From Actinomycetospora sp. TBRC 11914 (GTDB lineage: Bacteria > Actinomycetota > Actinomycetes > Mycobacteriales > Pseudonocardiaceae), in the NCBI RefSeq assembly GCF_012933465.1, contig NZ_JABBND010000024.1, positions 1 to 64,000 on the forward strand: a DNA stretch of 64,000 nucleotides. Reading direction: 5' to 3'. Position numbers and translations under genes: made by a program. The notes under the pieces were generated by a model. It searched no databases and was not told the DNA's origin. It worked only from the letters and a program-made list of their open reading frames with translations. How positions within the stretch are numbered: position 1 is the stretch's first letter; each line of letters opens with the position of its first letter. This document shows positions 1 to 9,514 of the stretch, one piece after another.

Positions 1-94
1 GCCCGGTGGGCTGGATGAGGTGCCCCTCGCCGCACCGGGCCCACGGCCGGTCGGGCCTCGGGAACCGCCGCGCCCCGGCCGACGTCGGGAACCC

Positions 95-697
95 GTGATC
101 CGCTACCACTTCGGCACCGGCCGCGGGCCCGTGCACCGGCACGCCTCGCCGGCCGACCTCGACCTGCCGGGCGGCGCCGTGGACGGCCGCCCCGACGCCG
201 TGCGCCTCGACTTCGACGGCGACGGCCGGGCCGACGACGCGCTGTGGGACACCGACGGGGACGGCACCGCGGACCGGGCCCTGCTCGACCTCGACGACGA
301 CGGCCGCCCGGAGCGGGCCTTCACCGACCCCTCCGGCCGCGGGGTGTGGGACGCGCCGGCCGACGTGGCGCTCCGGCCGCTCCGCTTCACCGACGTGCGC
401 GGGCGCGCGGGGAGTGCCCGCCCGGAGATCGACACCGACGGCGACGGCGTCCCCGACGGCGCGGTCGTGGACGTCGACCACGACCCGTCGACCCAGGAGA
501 CCGTCTGCGACCTCGACGGCGACGGGGTGGGCGAGGAGCTGCTGGTCGACGCCGACGGGGACGGGCTCGCCGAGCGCGCCTACACCACGTCCGACGTGGC
601 CTCGCCGCGCTGGGACGTGCTGCTCTCCGACGTCGACCGCGACGGGGCGGCCGAGGTGGTGGTGACGGAGGGCGCGGCGGGCTGGCTGCCGCCGTGA
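95..697 (+). CDS. Asp-rich calcium-binding-type repeat protein
   Basis: About 200 residues with five or more copies of a DxDGDGxxD-type loop (for example DFDGDGRADD, DTDGDGTADR, DTDGDGVPDG, DADGDGLAER), the pattern of thrombospondin type-3 or EF-hand-like calcium loops. No signal peptide or membrane segment is visible after the chosen start. I chose GTG 95 because the preceding 25 in-frame codons are Pro/Arg/Gly-rich and look non-coding. The frame is open to the left edge, so a longer gene cannot be excluded. Role unknown; calcium binding is inferred from the motif only. Its 3' end overlaps the convergent MFS gene by 118 bp. Confidence 0.6.
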   Translation: MIRYHFGTGRGPVHRHASPADLDLPGGAVDGRPDAVRLDFDGDGRADDALWDTDGDGTADRALLDLDDDGRPERAFTDPSGRGVWDAPADVALRPLRFTDVRGRAGSARPEIDTDGDGVPDGAVVDVDHDPSTQETVCDLDGDGVGEELLVDADGDGLAERAYTTSDVASPRWDVLLSDVDRDGAAEVVVTEGAAGWLPP

Positions 698-2037
698 GCG
701 TCGTCGGGGCCGCGGCCGGCGCCGGAGCCGGCGCCGGGGGTGTGGCGCCGGGTCGTGCGCAGCGCGACCTCGTGGACGACGAGCCCGAGCAGGTACACCG
801 CGGCCGCCGTCGAGATGAGCGGCACCGAGCGGCCGTCGAGGGGCGAGAACAGCGCGGCCAGGGCGACGGCGAGGACGTAGGTGACGTTGAAGACGGTGTC
901 CGAGAGCGCGAAGACCCGACCGCGGTGGGCGTCGTCGACCTCGCGCTGCACCGCGGCGTCCGAGCACAGCTTGATCGCCTGCCCGACGAGCCCGAGCAGG
1001 AACGACGCCCCGAGCAGCGCGGGCAGCGTCATCGGCAGCCCGAGGACCAGGAGGGTGGCCGCCGCCAGCACGAGCATGATCCGGACGGTGGCCGGCCGAC
1101 CCACCCGGGCGGTCAGCCACGGGGTCACCAGGGCCGCGACGCCGAGCCCGGTGGCCGCCGCCACCACCGTCTCACCGAGGCCGGCGACCCCCGCGTGCAG
1201 CGCGCCCCAGTCGGTCAGGCCGCGGCGCATGAGCAGCAGCATCACCAGCGTCGCGATGCCGAACGCCAGCCGGTGCGCGGCGACCGCCCAGAACGCCGCG
1301 ACGACGCCGGGTGCCGCCCGGGCCGCCCGCCCGCCGTCGGCGAGGCCGTGGGCGACGGCGCGCACCGCCCGGACCGCGGTCTCGTCGGGCCCGGCGTCGT
1401 CGGGACCGAGCGCGCCGCGGGGGAACCCGAGCGCGACCAGGACGATCACCACCGACCCGACCACCGACACCGCGGTCGCGATCCCCGAGCCGGTGTCGCC
1501 CGTCCCGATCACTCCGGTGAGGGCGAACGCGCAGGAGGCGCCGACGGCGGCGGCGACCGCCCCGCTCGTCGTCACCAGGGAGTTCGCGGCGACGAGGCGG
1601 CGCGGCACGACGACGTGCGGCAGCGCCGCGGACAGGCCGGCCTGCACGAACCGGCTGACCCCGATCGTCGCGAGAGCGCCGAGGTAGAGCCAGGCGCCGG
1701 TGACGCCCGCGGCGACCACCGCCGCCGTCGCCAGCGTCAGGAGCGCCTTGAGCACGCCGGCGACGACGAAGACCCGCCGCCGGTCCCAGCGGTCGAGCAG
1801 GGCTCCGGCGAACGGGCCCACGAGCGAGTACGGCAGCAGCACGACGGCGAGCCCCATCGCCACGAGGACCGGGTCCGACTGGCGCTCCGGGTTGAACAGC
1901 ACGGCGCCGCCGAGGGCGGCCTGGAAGACACCGTCGCCCCACTGGGCCCCGAGGCGGACCGCGAGCAGCCGCACGAAGCCCGGGTGGGCCACCAGCTCGC
2001 GGCGCCGGACCCGCTCCGTGCCCTGTCCTCCGTGCAC
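580..2037 (-). CDS. MFS transporter (Rv0037c-like exporter)
   Basis: About 485-residue integral membrane protein of the major facilitator superfamily with hydrophobic segments across most of its length. The loop after helix 2 carries LLDRWDRRRVFV, a degenerate MFS motif A, and a related loop lies mid-protein (TARVGRPATVRI). By position next to the AlgH-like gene it matches Rv0037c of M. tuberculosis. Substrate unknown; drug or metabolite efflux is a family inference. The start is uncertain: GTG 2037 is used and GTG 2082 is also possible. The C-terminal 50 or so residues are low-complexity (Ser, Thr, Gly) and are encoded partly antisense to the Asp-rich gene. Confidence 0.85.
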   Translation of the reverse strand: MHGGQGTERVRRRELVAHPGFVRLLAVRLGAQWGDGVFQAALGGAVLFNPERQSDPVLVAMGLAVVLLPYSLVGPFAGALLDRWDRRRVFVVAGVLKALLTLATAAVVAAGVTGAWLYLGALATIGVSRFVQAGLSAALPHVVVPRRLVAANSLVTTSGAVAAAVGASCAFALTGVIGTGDTGSGIATAVSVVGSVVIVLVALGFPRGALGPDDAGPDETAVRAVRAVAHGLADGGRAARAAPGVVAAFWAVAAHRLAFGIATLVMLLLMRRGLTDWGALHAGVAGLGETVVAAATGLGVAALVTPWLTARVGRPATVRIMLVLAAATLLVLGLPMTLPALLGASFLLGLVGQAIKLCSDAAVQREVDDAHRGRVFALSDTVFNVTYVLAVALAALFSPLDGRSVPLISTAAAVYLLGLVVHEVALRTTRRHTPGAGSGAGRGPDDAHGGSQPAAPSVTTTSAAPSRSTSESSTSQRGEATSDVV

Positions 2038-2229
2038 GGACGACCCGGCGTCCTGCTGCGGTGCGGAGGGAGGAACGGACACGCAGCAGCACGCTACGCG
2101 CCTGCCCGCCGGAACGGACTCGGACGCCCGGACCGGGCATCCCGGCTCCCCGTCGCGGCGGACGCCGGATCGGTGTGACGGCGGGTGGCCCGGCTGCCCG
2201 GCGGTCGGCCGGGGTGCCACGATGGGTGC

Positions 2230-2832
2230 GTGGCGGAGGGAACGAGGGACGAGCCCACCGAACGCTCGGCCGACGCCGTCGAGGCCGGCACGCTCCTGGT
2301 CGCCGCGCCCACGCTGACCGACCCGAACTTCGTCCGCTCGGTGGTGTTCGTGATCGACCACCGGCCGGAGGGGACCCTCGGCGTCGTCCTGAACCGGCCG
2401 AGCGAGGTCGCGGTCTCCGACGTCCTTCCCCACTGGGGCCCGTTCACGACGCGGCCCAGCGCGGTCTTCGTCGGCGGCCCGGTGGAGCAGAAGACCGCGC
2501 TGTGCCTGGCGGCGCTGCGGACCGGGGAGGACCCGGCGCGGACCGAGGGGGTCGTGGGGGTCCGGGGGCCGGTGGCGCTGGTCGACCTCGACGGTGACCC
2601 CGACTCGCTCGCGCCCCGGGTGCGCGGCCTGCGGGTGTTCGCCGGCTACTCGGGGTGGGACCGGGGGCAGCTCGCGGCGGAGATCGGGCGCGGGGACTGG
2701 TATGTCGTGCCCGCCCTGCCCGACGACGTCCTCGCCCCGCCCCGCCACGACCTCTGGGGCGGCGTGCTGCGGCGCCAGGGCGTCCCGCTCGCGCTGCTCG
2801 CCACCCACGTCGCGGAGCCGACGCGCAACTAG
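2230..2832 (+). CDS. UPF0301 / YqgE-AlgH family protein
   Basis: 200-residue cytoplasmic protein of the YqgE/AlgH family (homologue of Rv0038). It shows the typical opening GTLLVAAPTLTDPNF, then VVLNRPSEVAV, a central VFVGGPVE and the late FAGYSGWDRGQLAAEI signature, followed by W-Y-V-V. Length fits the family (about 185-200). The start GTG 2230 puts the conserved Leu-Leu-Val-Ala strand about 35 residues in; upstream in-frame codons lack family similarity. Biochemical function is not established for the family. It is divergent from the MFS gene. Confidence 0.93.
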   Translation: MAEGTRDEPTERSADAVEAGTLLVAAPTLTDPNFVRSVVFVIDHRPEGTLGVVLNRPSEVAVSDVLPHWGPFTTRPSAVFVGGPVEQKTALCLAALRTGEDPARTEGVVGVRGPVALVDLDGDPDSLAPRVRGLRVFAGYSGWDRGQLAAEIGRGDWYVVPALPDDVLAPPRHDLWGGVLRRQGVPLALLATHVAEPTRN

Positions 2833-2858
2833 CCCCGCTCGCACGCACACTCGACACC

Positions 2859-3359
2859 GTGGCGATCACGCGCGAGCAGCCGGGGCCGGGCCAGGAATCG
2901 GTGTGGGACTACCCCCGCCCGCCGCGGACCGAGCCCGACCACCGGCGGGCCGTCGTGACCCACGCGGGCACGGTCCTCGTCGACACCACCGACCTGGTCC
3001 GCGTCCTCGAGACCAGCCATCCGCCGACGTTCTACCTGCCCCGCACCGCGTTCACCGACGGCGTCCTGCGCCCGGCCGAGCGCCGCACCGTGTGCGAGTG
3101 GAAGGGCACCGCGCGGTACGTCGACGTCGTGCTCCCGGGCACGACGCTGGCGGCGGTCGGCTGGTGGTATCCCGAGGGGGACGTCTCCGCGACCTACCCG
3201 GAGCTCGCCGACCGCGTCGCGCTCTACCCGGCCCCGTTCGACGAGATCACCCTCGACGGCGAGCGGGTCGTCCCGCAGCCGGGCGGGTTCTACGGCGGCT
3301 GGATCACGGCCGACGTCGTCGGGCCCTTCAAGGGCGGCCCGGGCAGCTGGGGCTGGTAG
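2859..3359 (+). CDS. DUF427 domain protein
   Basis: 166-residue soluble protein with the DUF427 pattern: TVLVDTTDLVRVLETSHPPTFYLPR, the core EWKG followed by ARYVDV, and the aromatic region GWWYPEG and AFYPAPF-like segment (ALYPAPFDE). Family members are small beta-rich proteins of unknown function common in actinobacteria. Start GTG 2859 lies 26 bp after the stop of the AlgH-like gene, so the two may be cotranscribed. The C-terminus ends in GGWITADVVGPFKGGPG, as usual for the family. No signal peptide or catalytic motif was recognised. Confidence 0.88.
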   Translation: MAITREQPGPGQESVWDYPRPPRTEPDHRRAVVTHAGTVLVDTTDLVRVLETSHPPTFYLPRTAFTDGVLRPAERRTVCEWKGTARYVDVVLPGTTLAAVGWWYPEGDVSATYPELADRVALYPAPFDEITLDGERVVPQPGGFYGGWITADVVGPFKGGPGSWGW

Positions 3360-3381
3360 GGCTGGTCGGGCTGGTTGGTCC

Positions 3382-3879
3382 TCAGCCCTGCTGCGCGCCG
3401 GCCCGCGGGCACAGCGCGCACGCGCCGCCGCACGTGCCCGCGCCCGAGCCGCAGTCGGCGGCCTCGGCCCCGGCGTCGCCGGTGCCCTCGTCGAGCGTGC
3501 ACGGCCCGGCCGCGAGGCCCTCGGCGGCGAGGGTCTGCTCCCGGTCGACCGCCGCGAACCGGGACCCCACCGCGCCCGCGACCCCGGTGAGCACGACGAG
3601 CCCCACGAACCCGACGACGACGAGCGTCACCGCGGCCGCCGTCGTCGGCGCCAGCAGCGCGACCAGCCCGGCGGCCAAACCCACCACGCCCGCCGCCGCG
3701 AACGCCGGCGCGGCGACCTGGTTGGCGCGGCGGAACGAGTCGACGCGGGACATCGTCCAGACGGTGCGCACCCCGATCACGCGGTTCCGCGGCAGCCGGT
3801 GCGCGGCGGCGAGGATCCCGACGACGAGGACGGCGGCGGCTGCGACGACGAGCACGACGGCCAGGACGGGGACGACCAT
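3382..3879 (-). CDS. SdpI-family membrane protein with Cys-rich tail
   Basis: 165-residue membrane protein. An N-terminal helix (residues 1-26) is followed by the SdpI-type motif RNRVIGVRTVWTM and an SFRRANQVAA segment, then two further hydrophobic helices around residues 55-105. SdpI is the immunity protein against the SdpC toxin in Bacillus; in actinobacteria the fold is widespread and its function mostly unknown. Unusual here is a hydrophilic C-terminal tail carrying five Cys within about 25 residues (CGSGAGTCGGACALC), which could bind metal or form disulfides. It is convergent with the DUF427 gene and divergent from leuS. Confidence 0.75.
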   Translation of the reverse strand: MVVPVLAVVLVVAAAAVLVVGILAAAHRLPRNRVIGVRTVWTMSRVDSFRRANQVAAPAFAAAGVVGLAAGLVALLAPTTAAAVTLVVVGFVGLVVLTGVAGAVGSRFAAVDREQTLAAEGLAAGPCTLDEGTGDAGAEAADCGSGAGTCGGACALCPRAGAQQG

Positions 3880-4024
3880 GGCCCCAGAGTAGGCTCGGGG
3901 GCCGAGGGACCCGGCCGTGACGTCCGCTTCTCGCCGCGGATCGTCGGCGCGGGCCGCCCCGGTCGCCGCAGCCGCCGCGCGGGCGCCGGGCGCAGCGCAT
4001 CGTGTGGTGACCAGGAGGAACGCC

Positions 4025-7012
4025 GTGACCGCCCAGCCCGACGTCGCCCGGAGCGGGAACCCCGGGTCCGACGCCTCCGAGCCCGGCCGCGGCGTGCCGC
4101 CGTACCGCTACACCGCCGCGCTGGCCGGGGAGATCGAGGCCCGCTGGCAGGACCGCTGGGAGGCCGAGGAGACCTTCGCGACGCCGAACCCGACGGGGCC
4201 GCTGGCTCCGCCCGACGATCCGGACGGCTCGACCCTCGACCCGGCCGAGAAGTTCTACCTGATGGACATGTTCCCGTACCCGAGCGGCGCGGGGCTGCAC
4301 GTCGGGCACCCGCTGGGCTTCATCGGGACCGACGTGCTGGGCCGGTTCCTGCGCATGTCCGGGCGGACCGTGCTGCACACGATGGGCTTCGACGCGTTCG
4401 GGCTGCCGGCCGAGCAGTACGCGGTGCAGACCGGGACGCACCCGCGGACCACCACCGAGGCGAACATCGAGCGCTACCGCGCCCAGATCCGCCGGCTGGG
4501 CCTGGCGCACGACAAGCGCCGTTCGGTGGCCACCACCGACGTCGAGTTCTACCGCTGGACGCAGTGGATCTTCCTGCAGATCCACGGGTCGTGGTTCGAC
4601 GAGGCCCAGGGGCGGGCGCGGCCGATCGCCGAGCTCGAGGCGGAGTTCGCCTCCGGTGCGCGGCCGCTGCCCAGCCATCTGGTCGAGCAGGGCCGCGCCT
4701 GGTCGGCGCTGTCGCGGCCCGAGCAGGACCGCGTGCTGGACGGGTTCCGGCTGGCCTACCTGGCCGAGGCGCCGGTGAACTGGTGCCCGGCGCTGGGCAC
4801 GGTGCTCTCCAACGAGGAGGTCACCGCCGACGGGCGCTCCGAGCGCGGCAACTTCCCGGTGTTCCGGCGCCGGCTGCGCCAGTGGATGATGCGGATCACC
4901 GCGTACGCCGACCGCCTGGCCGACGATCTCGACGGCGTCGACTGGCCGGAGTCGGTCAAGGCGATGCAGCGCAACTGGATCGGCCGCTCGCAGGGGGCGC
5001 AGGTGCGCTTCCGGGTGGTCGGCTCGGACCGCGACGTCGAGGTCTTCACGACGCGGCCCGACACCCTGTTCGGCGCGACGTACATGGTCGTGGCGCCCGA
5101 GCACCCGATCGTCGACGCCATCGCGCCGGCCGCGTGGCCGTCGCCGAACACCGGCGAGGAGCTGGACGGCCGCTGGACCGGCGGTCACGAGACCCCCGCC
5201 GAGGCGATCGCGGCCTACCGCCGCGTCGTCGCCTCCCGCTCGGACCTGGAGCGCCAGGAGGCCCGGGAGAAGACCGGCGTCTTCACCGGGGCGTGGGCGG
5301 TCAACCCGGTCGACGGCCGACCGCTGCCGGTCTTCGTCGCCGACTACGTCCTCATGGGCTACGGCACCGGCGCGATCATGGCCGTGCCCGGCCAGGACCA
5401 GCGCGACTGGGACTTCGCGACGGTGTTCGGCCTGCCGATCCGCCGCACGGTGCAGCCCCCGGAGGGCTTCGACGGGGAGGCGTACACCGGCGCCGGCCCG
5501 GCGATCAACTCCTCGAACGACTCGGTGTCGCTCGACGGTCTGCCGATCGACGAGGCCAAGGCGACGATCATCGACTGGCTGTCGGCGCGCGGCGACGGCG
5601 AGGCCGTCGTGCAGTACAAGCTGCGCGACTGGCTGTTCAGCCGGCAGCGCTACTGGGGCGAGCCGTTCCCGGTGGCCTACGCCGCCGACGGCGAGACCGA
5701 CGGCGGCCCGTCGATCCCGCGGGCCCTGCCGGACTCCGACCTGCCGGTGGTGCTGCCCGACGTCGACGAGTACTCCCCGAAGACCTTCGCCCCCGACGAC
5801 CGCGACTCGGCGCCCGAGTCGCCCCTGGCCCGGGCGACCGAGTGGGTGTCGTTCGCCGAGGACCTGCCGTCGGACCCGGAGCGCGGGTGGGCGCAGTACG
5901 TCCGCGAGACGAACACCATGCCGCAGTGGGCGGGCTCGTGCTGGTACCACCTGCGCTACCTGGACCCGTTCAACTCCGAGCGCTTCTGCGACCCCGAGGT
6001 CGAGCGGTTCTGGCTGGGTCCGCGCCCGGACCGGTTCGGGCCGGGCGACCCGGGCGGGGTCGATCTGTACGTCGGCGGCGTCGAGCACGCCGTGCTGCAC
6101 CTGCTCTACGCGCGCTTCTGGCAGAAGGTGCTGTTCGACCTGGGGTACGTGTCCGCGTCGGAGCCCTTCCGCCGGCTGTTCAACCAGGGCTACATCCAGG
6201 CCTGGGCCTACACCGACCACCGCGGCGTGTACGTGCCGGCCGAGGAGGTCGTGGAGGACGTCGACGGGTCCGGATTCACGTGGAACGGGCAGCCGGTCTC
6301 CCGCGAGTACGGGAAGATGGGCAAGTCGCTGCGCAACGTCGTCACCCCCGACGAGATGTGCGCGACCTACGGCGCCGACACGTTCCGGCTCTACGAGATG
6401 TCGACCGGCCCGATGGAGGCCTCGCGGCCGTGGTCGACCCGCGACGTCGTCGGCTCGCAGCGCTTCCTGCAGCGGGTCTGGCGGCTGCTGGTGGACGAGC
6501 AGGACGGCTCGCTGCGGGTGGACGAGGCCGGTGAGCCGTCGACCGACACGCTGCGCCTGCTGCACCGGGTGATCGACGGGGTCCGGACGGACTTCCCGGC
6601 GATGCACTACAACACCGCGGCGGCCAAGCTGATCGAGCTGGCCAACCACCTGACCAAGACCTACCCCGAGGGTGGGCTGCCCCGGTCGGTCGCGGAGCCG
6701 CTGGTGCTCATGCTCTCGCCGCTGTGCCCGCACCTGGCCGAGGAGCTGTGGTCGAAGCTGGGCCACCCGCGGTCGCTGGCCTACGAGCCGTTCCCGGTGC
6801 CGGACGAGGCGCTGCTCGTCGAGGAGACCGTCGAGTACCCGATCCAGGTCAACGGGAAGGTCCGCTCGCGGATCACGGTGCCGGCGTCCGCGACCGAGGA
6901 CGAGGTCCGGGCGGCCGCGCTGGCCGACCCGAAGGTCGTGGAGCTGTTGGGCGGGGCCGAGCCGCGGAAGGTGATCGTGGTCCCCGGCCGGCTGGTGAAC
7001 ATCGTCAAGTAG
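4025..7012 (+). CDS. leuS: leucyl-tRNA synthetase
   Basis: 995-residue class Ia aminoacyl-tRNA synthetase charging tRNA-Leu in the cytoplasm. The HIGH-type motif is HVGH at residues 92-95 and the KMSKS-type motif is KMGKS at 764-768. Between them lies the editing (CP1) domain with TTRPDTLFG and [18 protein letters not shown]. The C-terminal anticodon and extension domains follow ([12 protein letters not shown]). GTG 4025 is preceded by AGGAGG at good spacing. Upstream in-frame codons are Ala/Arg-rich and unlike the family. It is monocistronic here: a convergent-facing 49-bp palindromic repeat starts 23 bp after the stop. Confidence 0.98.
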   Translation: MTAQPDVARSGNPGSDASEPGRGVPPYRYTAALAGEIEARWQDRWEAEETFATPNPTGPLAPPDDPDGSTLDPAEKFYLMDMFPYPSGAGLHVGHPLGFIGTDVLGRFLRMSGRTVLHTMGFDAFGLPAEQYAVQTGTHPRTTTEANIERYRAQIRRLGLAHDKRRSVATTDVEFYRWTQWIFLQIHGSWFDEAQGRARPIAELEAEFASGARPLPSHLVEQGRAWSALSRPEQDRVLDGFRLAYLAEAPVNWCPALGTVLSNEEVTADGRSERGNFPVFRRRLRQWMMRITAYADRLADDLDGVDWPESVKAMQRNWIGRSQGAQVRFRVVGSDRDVEVFTTRPDTLFGATYMVVAPEHPIVDAIAPAAWPSPNTGEELDGRWTGGHETPAEAIAAYRRVVASRSDLERQEAREKTGVFTGAWAVNPVDGRPLPVFVADYVLMGYGTGAIMAVPGQDQRDWDFATVFGLPIRRTVQPPEGFDGEAYTGAGPAINSSNDSVSLDGLPIDEAKATIIDWLSARGDGEAVVQYKLRDWLFSRQRYWGEPFPVAYAADGETDGGPSIPRALPDSDLPVVLPDVDEYSPKTFAPDDRDSAPESPLARATEWVSFAEDLPSDPERGWAQYVRETNTMPQWAGSCWYHLRYLDPFNSERFCDPEVERFWLGPRPDRFGPGDPGGVDLYVGGVEHAVLHLLYARFWQKVLFDLGYVSASEPFRRLFNQGYIQAWAYTDHRGVYVPAEEVVEDVDGSGFTWNGQPVSREYGKMGKSLRNVVTPDEMCATYGADTFRLYEMSTGPMEASRPWSTRDVVGSQRFLQRVWRLLVDEQDGSLRVDEAGEPSTDTLRLLHRVIDGVRTDFPAMHYNTAAAKLIELANHLTKTYPEGGLPRSVAEPLVLMLSPLCPHLAEELWSKLGHPRSLAYEPFPVPDEALLVEETVEYPIQVNGKVRSRITVPASATEDEVRAAALADPKVVELLGGAEPRKVIVVPGRLVNIVK

Positions 7013-7035
7013 GCGCGGCGCCCGTTCGTTTCCCG

Positions 7036-7084
7036 CGCGAGGGGAGCCCTCGTGCGGCTAGAGCGACCGGATCCTCCCCTCGCG
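7036..7084 (+). repeat. Palindromic repeat family A, copy A1
   Basis: 49-bp element with perfect 10-bp terminal inverted repeats (CGCGAGGGGA at the left end, its complement at the right). The centre reads CTAGAGCGACCGGATC. It lies just downstream of leuS and may serve as its terminator. Confidence 0.85.
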
Positions 7085-7103
7085 TTCGCGGGCCGCCCCG
7101 GTG

Positions 7104-7152
7104 CGCGAGGGGAACCCTCGTACGGATAGAGCGACCGGATCCTCCCCTCGCA
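7104..7152 (+). repeat. Palindromic repeat family A, copy A2
   Basis: Second 49-bp copy, same orientation as A1 and separated from it by 19 bp. It differs from A1 at only a few positions (centre GATAGAGCGACCGGATC; last base A instead of G). It lies 43 bp upstream of the AbiEi-like gene. Confidence 0.85.
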
Positions 7153-7195
7153 ACAGTGGACGGATCCGAGCGCCGCCGGACCGCGTCAGCAGGTC

Positions 7196-8164
7196 ATGCC
7201 GAGGAGAGCGAAGATCGATTGGCGGGCCGTCCGTGAGGCGGCGCCCCACGGGTCCGTCCGGCGGGCCGAGCTCCACGAACTGGGCGTCAGCTCGGGGACG
7301 ATCGCGTGCCGCACGGATTCCGGGCTCTGGGAGAAGGGCCTCCGGGGCCAGGTCCGCCTGGTGACCGGTGAGCCGACCGAGGAGGAGCGCCTCGACAGTG
7401 CCCTGCGGCTCGCCGGCGACGGCGCTGTCGTCAGCGGTGCCGCGGCGTGCCGGCTCTTCGGGCTGACGAAGATCCCCGCTGATGCCACGATCCTGGTGCT
7501 CGTCCCGCACGAGCGCCGCCGGAGCGACGACGGCCACGTCGTGCTCGAACGGACCCGCCGGCCGGTGCCCGCGATCATGCGCGGCGGCTTCCCGTGCGCG
7601 CCCCTCGAGCGCGCCGTGCTCGACACGGCGCGCCGGATGCGCCGCCTCGACCCCGTGCGGGCGCTCCTCGCCGAGGCGGTGCAGCGGGGGTTCACCACCG
7701 AGCCCCGGCTGTCCGCGGAACTGGCCGAAGGCAGCCAGCGGGGCACGCGCCTCCCCCGGATCGCCCTCGGGGAGATCCGGGACGGGGTCCGCTCCGCCCC
7801 CGAGGCGTGGGCCCGCGAGATCGCACGGGAGATGGAGGAACACGAGGGCTTCCCGCGCATCCAGTGGAACCGCGCGATCCACCTCGACACCGGCGAGCGT
7901 CTCTTCGATCCCGACGGCTGGATCGACGAGGTGGCGGCCGCGTGGGAGATCGAGTCGGTGGAGTACCACCTGTCGCCCGAGGACCAGGAGCGCTCCTACC
8001 GACGGCGCGCGCTGATGAACCGCCACGACGTCGTGCTGGTGGAGCACCGTCCCAGCCGGCTGCGCATCGCACCCGCCGAGGTCAAGGCCGACCTGCGGGC
8101 CGCCTATCACCGGGCACTGCGCCGACCCCGTCCACCGGTGGTCGCCCGGGACCCGTCGTCGTGA
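7196..8164 (+). CDS. AbiEi antitoxin-like / DUF559-like protein
   Basis: 322-residue protein. The N-terminal 90 residues resemble the winged-helix AbiEi antitoxin domain (RAELHELGVSSGTIACRTDSG, then GAAACRLFGL). The C-terminal third resembles the restriction-endonuclease-like DUF559/Vsr fold (GWIDEVAAAWEIES, VEYHLSPEDQERSYRRRALM, DVVLVEH). Such proteins are annotated in actinobacteria as type IV toxin-antitoxin antitoxin-domain proteins, but no AbiEii toxin gene is next to it. Whether the nuclease-like domain is active is unknown. It is framed by two inverted pairs of repeat A, and its TGA stop codon lies inside copy A3. The cassette interrupts the conserved leuS to ino1 interval, suggesting acquisition. 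Confidence 0.75.
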   Translation: MPRRAKIDWRAVREAAPHGSVRRAELHELGVSSGTIACRTDSGLWEKGLRGQVRLVTGEPTEEERLDSALRLAGDGAVVSGAAACRLFGLTKIPADATILVLVPHERRRSDDGHVVLERTRRPVPAIMRGGFPCAPLERAVLDTARRMRRLDPVRALLAEAVQRGFTTEPRLSAELAEGSQRGTRLPRIALGEIRDGVRSAPEAWAREIAREMEEHEGFPRIQWNRAIHLDTGERLFDPDGWIDEVAAAWEIESVEYHLSPEDQERSYRRRALMNRHDVVLVEHRPSRLRIAPAEVKADLRAAYHRALRRPRPPVVARDPSS

Positions 8165-8208
8165 GGGGAGGATCGAGTCGCTCTATGCGGCCGAGGGTTC
8201 CCCTCGCG
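8160..8208 (-). repeat. Palindromic repeat family A, copy A3
   Basis: 49-bp copy in inverted orientation relative to A1 and A2. Its first base pairs read CGTGAGGGGA; the C-to-T difference from the consensus CGCGAGGGGA creates the TGA stop codon (8162-8164) of the AbiEi-like gene. Confidence 0.85.
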
Positions 8209-8224
8209 CCGGCGACAGGGCCAG

Positions 8225-8273
8225 CGCGAGGGGACGATCCGGTCGCTCTATCCGCACGAGGGCTCCCCTCGCG
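8225..8273 (-). repeat. Palindromic repeat family A, copy A4
   Basis: 49-bp copy, inverted relative to A1 and A2 and 16 bp from A3, with intact terminal CGCGAGGGG arms. It lies 32 bp past the stop codon of the convergent ino1 gene, where it may act as a bidirectional terminator. Confidence 0.85.
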
Positions 8274-8305
8274 CGGGGATGGACAGAACGGGCCGGGAGC
8301 GGCCC

Positions 8306-9379
8306 TCAGTCCTCGCCGCGGATGAACGCCTCGACCCGGTCGTAGGCCACCGAGTCGCGGTACTGCTCCGGCGGCGACTTCATGAAGTACGACGAGGCCC
8401 CGAGCAGCGGCCCGCCGATGCCCCGGTCCTTCGCGATCTTCGCCGCGCGCACCGCGTCGATGATGATCCCGGCCGAGTTCGGGGAGTCCCAGACCTCGAG
8501 CTTGTACTCGAGCGACAGCGGCACGTCGCCGAACGCGCGCCCCTCGAGGCGGACGTAGGCCCACTTGCGGTCGTCGAGCCACGGCACGTGGTCCGACGGG
8601 CCGATGTGGACGTTGCCCTTGCCCATGTCGCGCTCGATCTGCGAGGTCACCGACTGGGTCTTCGACGTCTTCTTCGACTCCAGGCGCTCCCGCTCGAGCA
8701 TGTTGCGGAAGTCCATGTTGCCGCCGACGTTGAGCTGCATCGTGCGGTCGAGGTGCACGCCGCGGTCCTCGAAGAGCTTGGCCAGCACCCGGTGGGTGAT
8801 GGTCGCGCCGACCTGGGACTTGATGTCGTCCCCGACGATCGGCACCCCGGCCTCGGTGAACTTCGCCGCCCACTCCGGGTCCGACGCGATGAACACCGGC
8901 AGCGCGTTGACGAAGGCGACGCCGGCGTCGAGGGCGCACTGCGCGTAGAACTTGTCGGCCTCCTCGCTGCCCACCGGCAGGTAGGAGACGAGCACGTCGG
9001 CGCGGGACTCGCGCAGCGCGGCCACCACGTCCACCGGCTCCTCGTCGGACTCGGTGATGGTCTCGCGGTAGTAGCGCCCGAGGCCGTCGAAGGTGTGCCC
9101 GCGCTGGACCGTCACGCCGGTCGGCGCGACGTCGGCGATCTTGATCGTGTTGTTCTCGCTGGCGGTGATCGCCTCGGCCAGGTCCTGCCCGACCTTCTTG
9201 GCGTCCACGTCGAACGCGGCCACGAACTGCAGATCGCGCACGTGGTAGCCGCCGAAGTCGACGTGCATGAGCCCGGGCACACGGGTGGCCGGGTCGGCGT
9301 CGGCGTAGTACGTGACGCCCTGGACCAGCGAGGCGGCGCAGTTGCCCACGCCGACGACGGCCACACGGACCTGACCCAT
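8306..9379 (-). CDS. ino1: inositol-1-phosphate synthase
   Basis: 357-residue NAD-dependent myo-inositol-3-phosphate synthase converting glucose-6-phosphate to inositol-1-phosphate for phosphatidylinositol and mycothiol synthesis. The N-terminal Rossmann motif is [16 protein letters not shown]. Family segments [39 protein letters not shown] and [13 protein letters not shown] are all present. Length fits the compact actinobacterial form (Rv0046c type). ATG 9379 begins [10 protein letters not shown] with a GGAGA sequence upstream. A PadR regulator gene lies 135 bp upstream on the same strand, as in mycobacteria. Confidence 0.97.
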   Translation of the reverse strand: MGQVRVAVVGVGNCAASLVQGVTYYADADPATRVPGLMHVDFGGYHVRDLQFVAAFDVDAKKVGQDLAEAITASENNTIKIADVAPTGVTVQRGHTFDGLGRYYRETITESDEEPVDVVAALRESRADVLVSYLPVGSEEADKFYAQCALDAGVAFVNALPVFIASDPEWAAKFTEAGVPIVGDDIKSQVGATITHRVLAKLFEDRGVHLDRTMQLNVGGNMDFRNMLERERLESKKTSKTQSVTSQIERDMGKGNVHIGPSDHVPWLDDRKWAYVRLEGRAFGDVPLSLEYKLEVWDSPNSAGIIIDAVRAAKIAKDRGIGGPLLGASSYFMKSPPEQYRDSVAYDRVEAFIRGED

Positions 9380-9514
9380 GGATGGTCTCCTTCGCTCTTC
9401 GTTCGCCCCGGTGGGTGATCTCGGTGGTCGGGGCGTGTCTGACGTACTGGTGGCGGCGCGGGCCGCCGGCGTGGTCCCGGCCGGACGACGACGTCCGTGG
9501 GCCGGGCCGCCCGG

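Noticed and set aside
3290-6766. Long minus-strand frame opposite leuS
   Set aside because: Composition is that of antisense leuS; no recognisable protein family.
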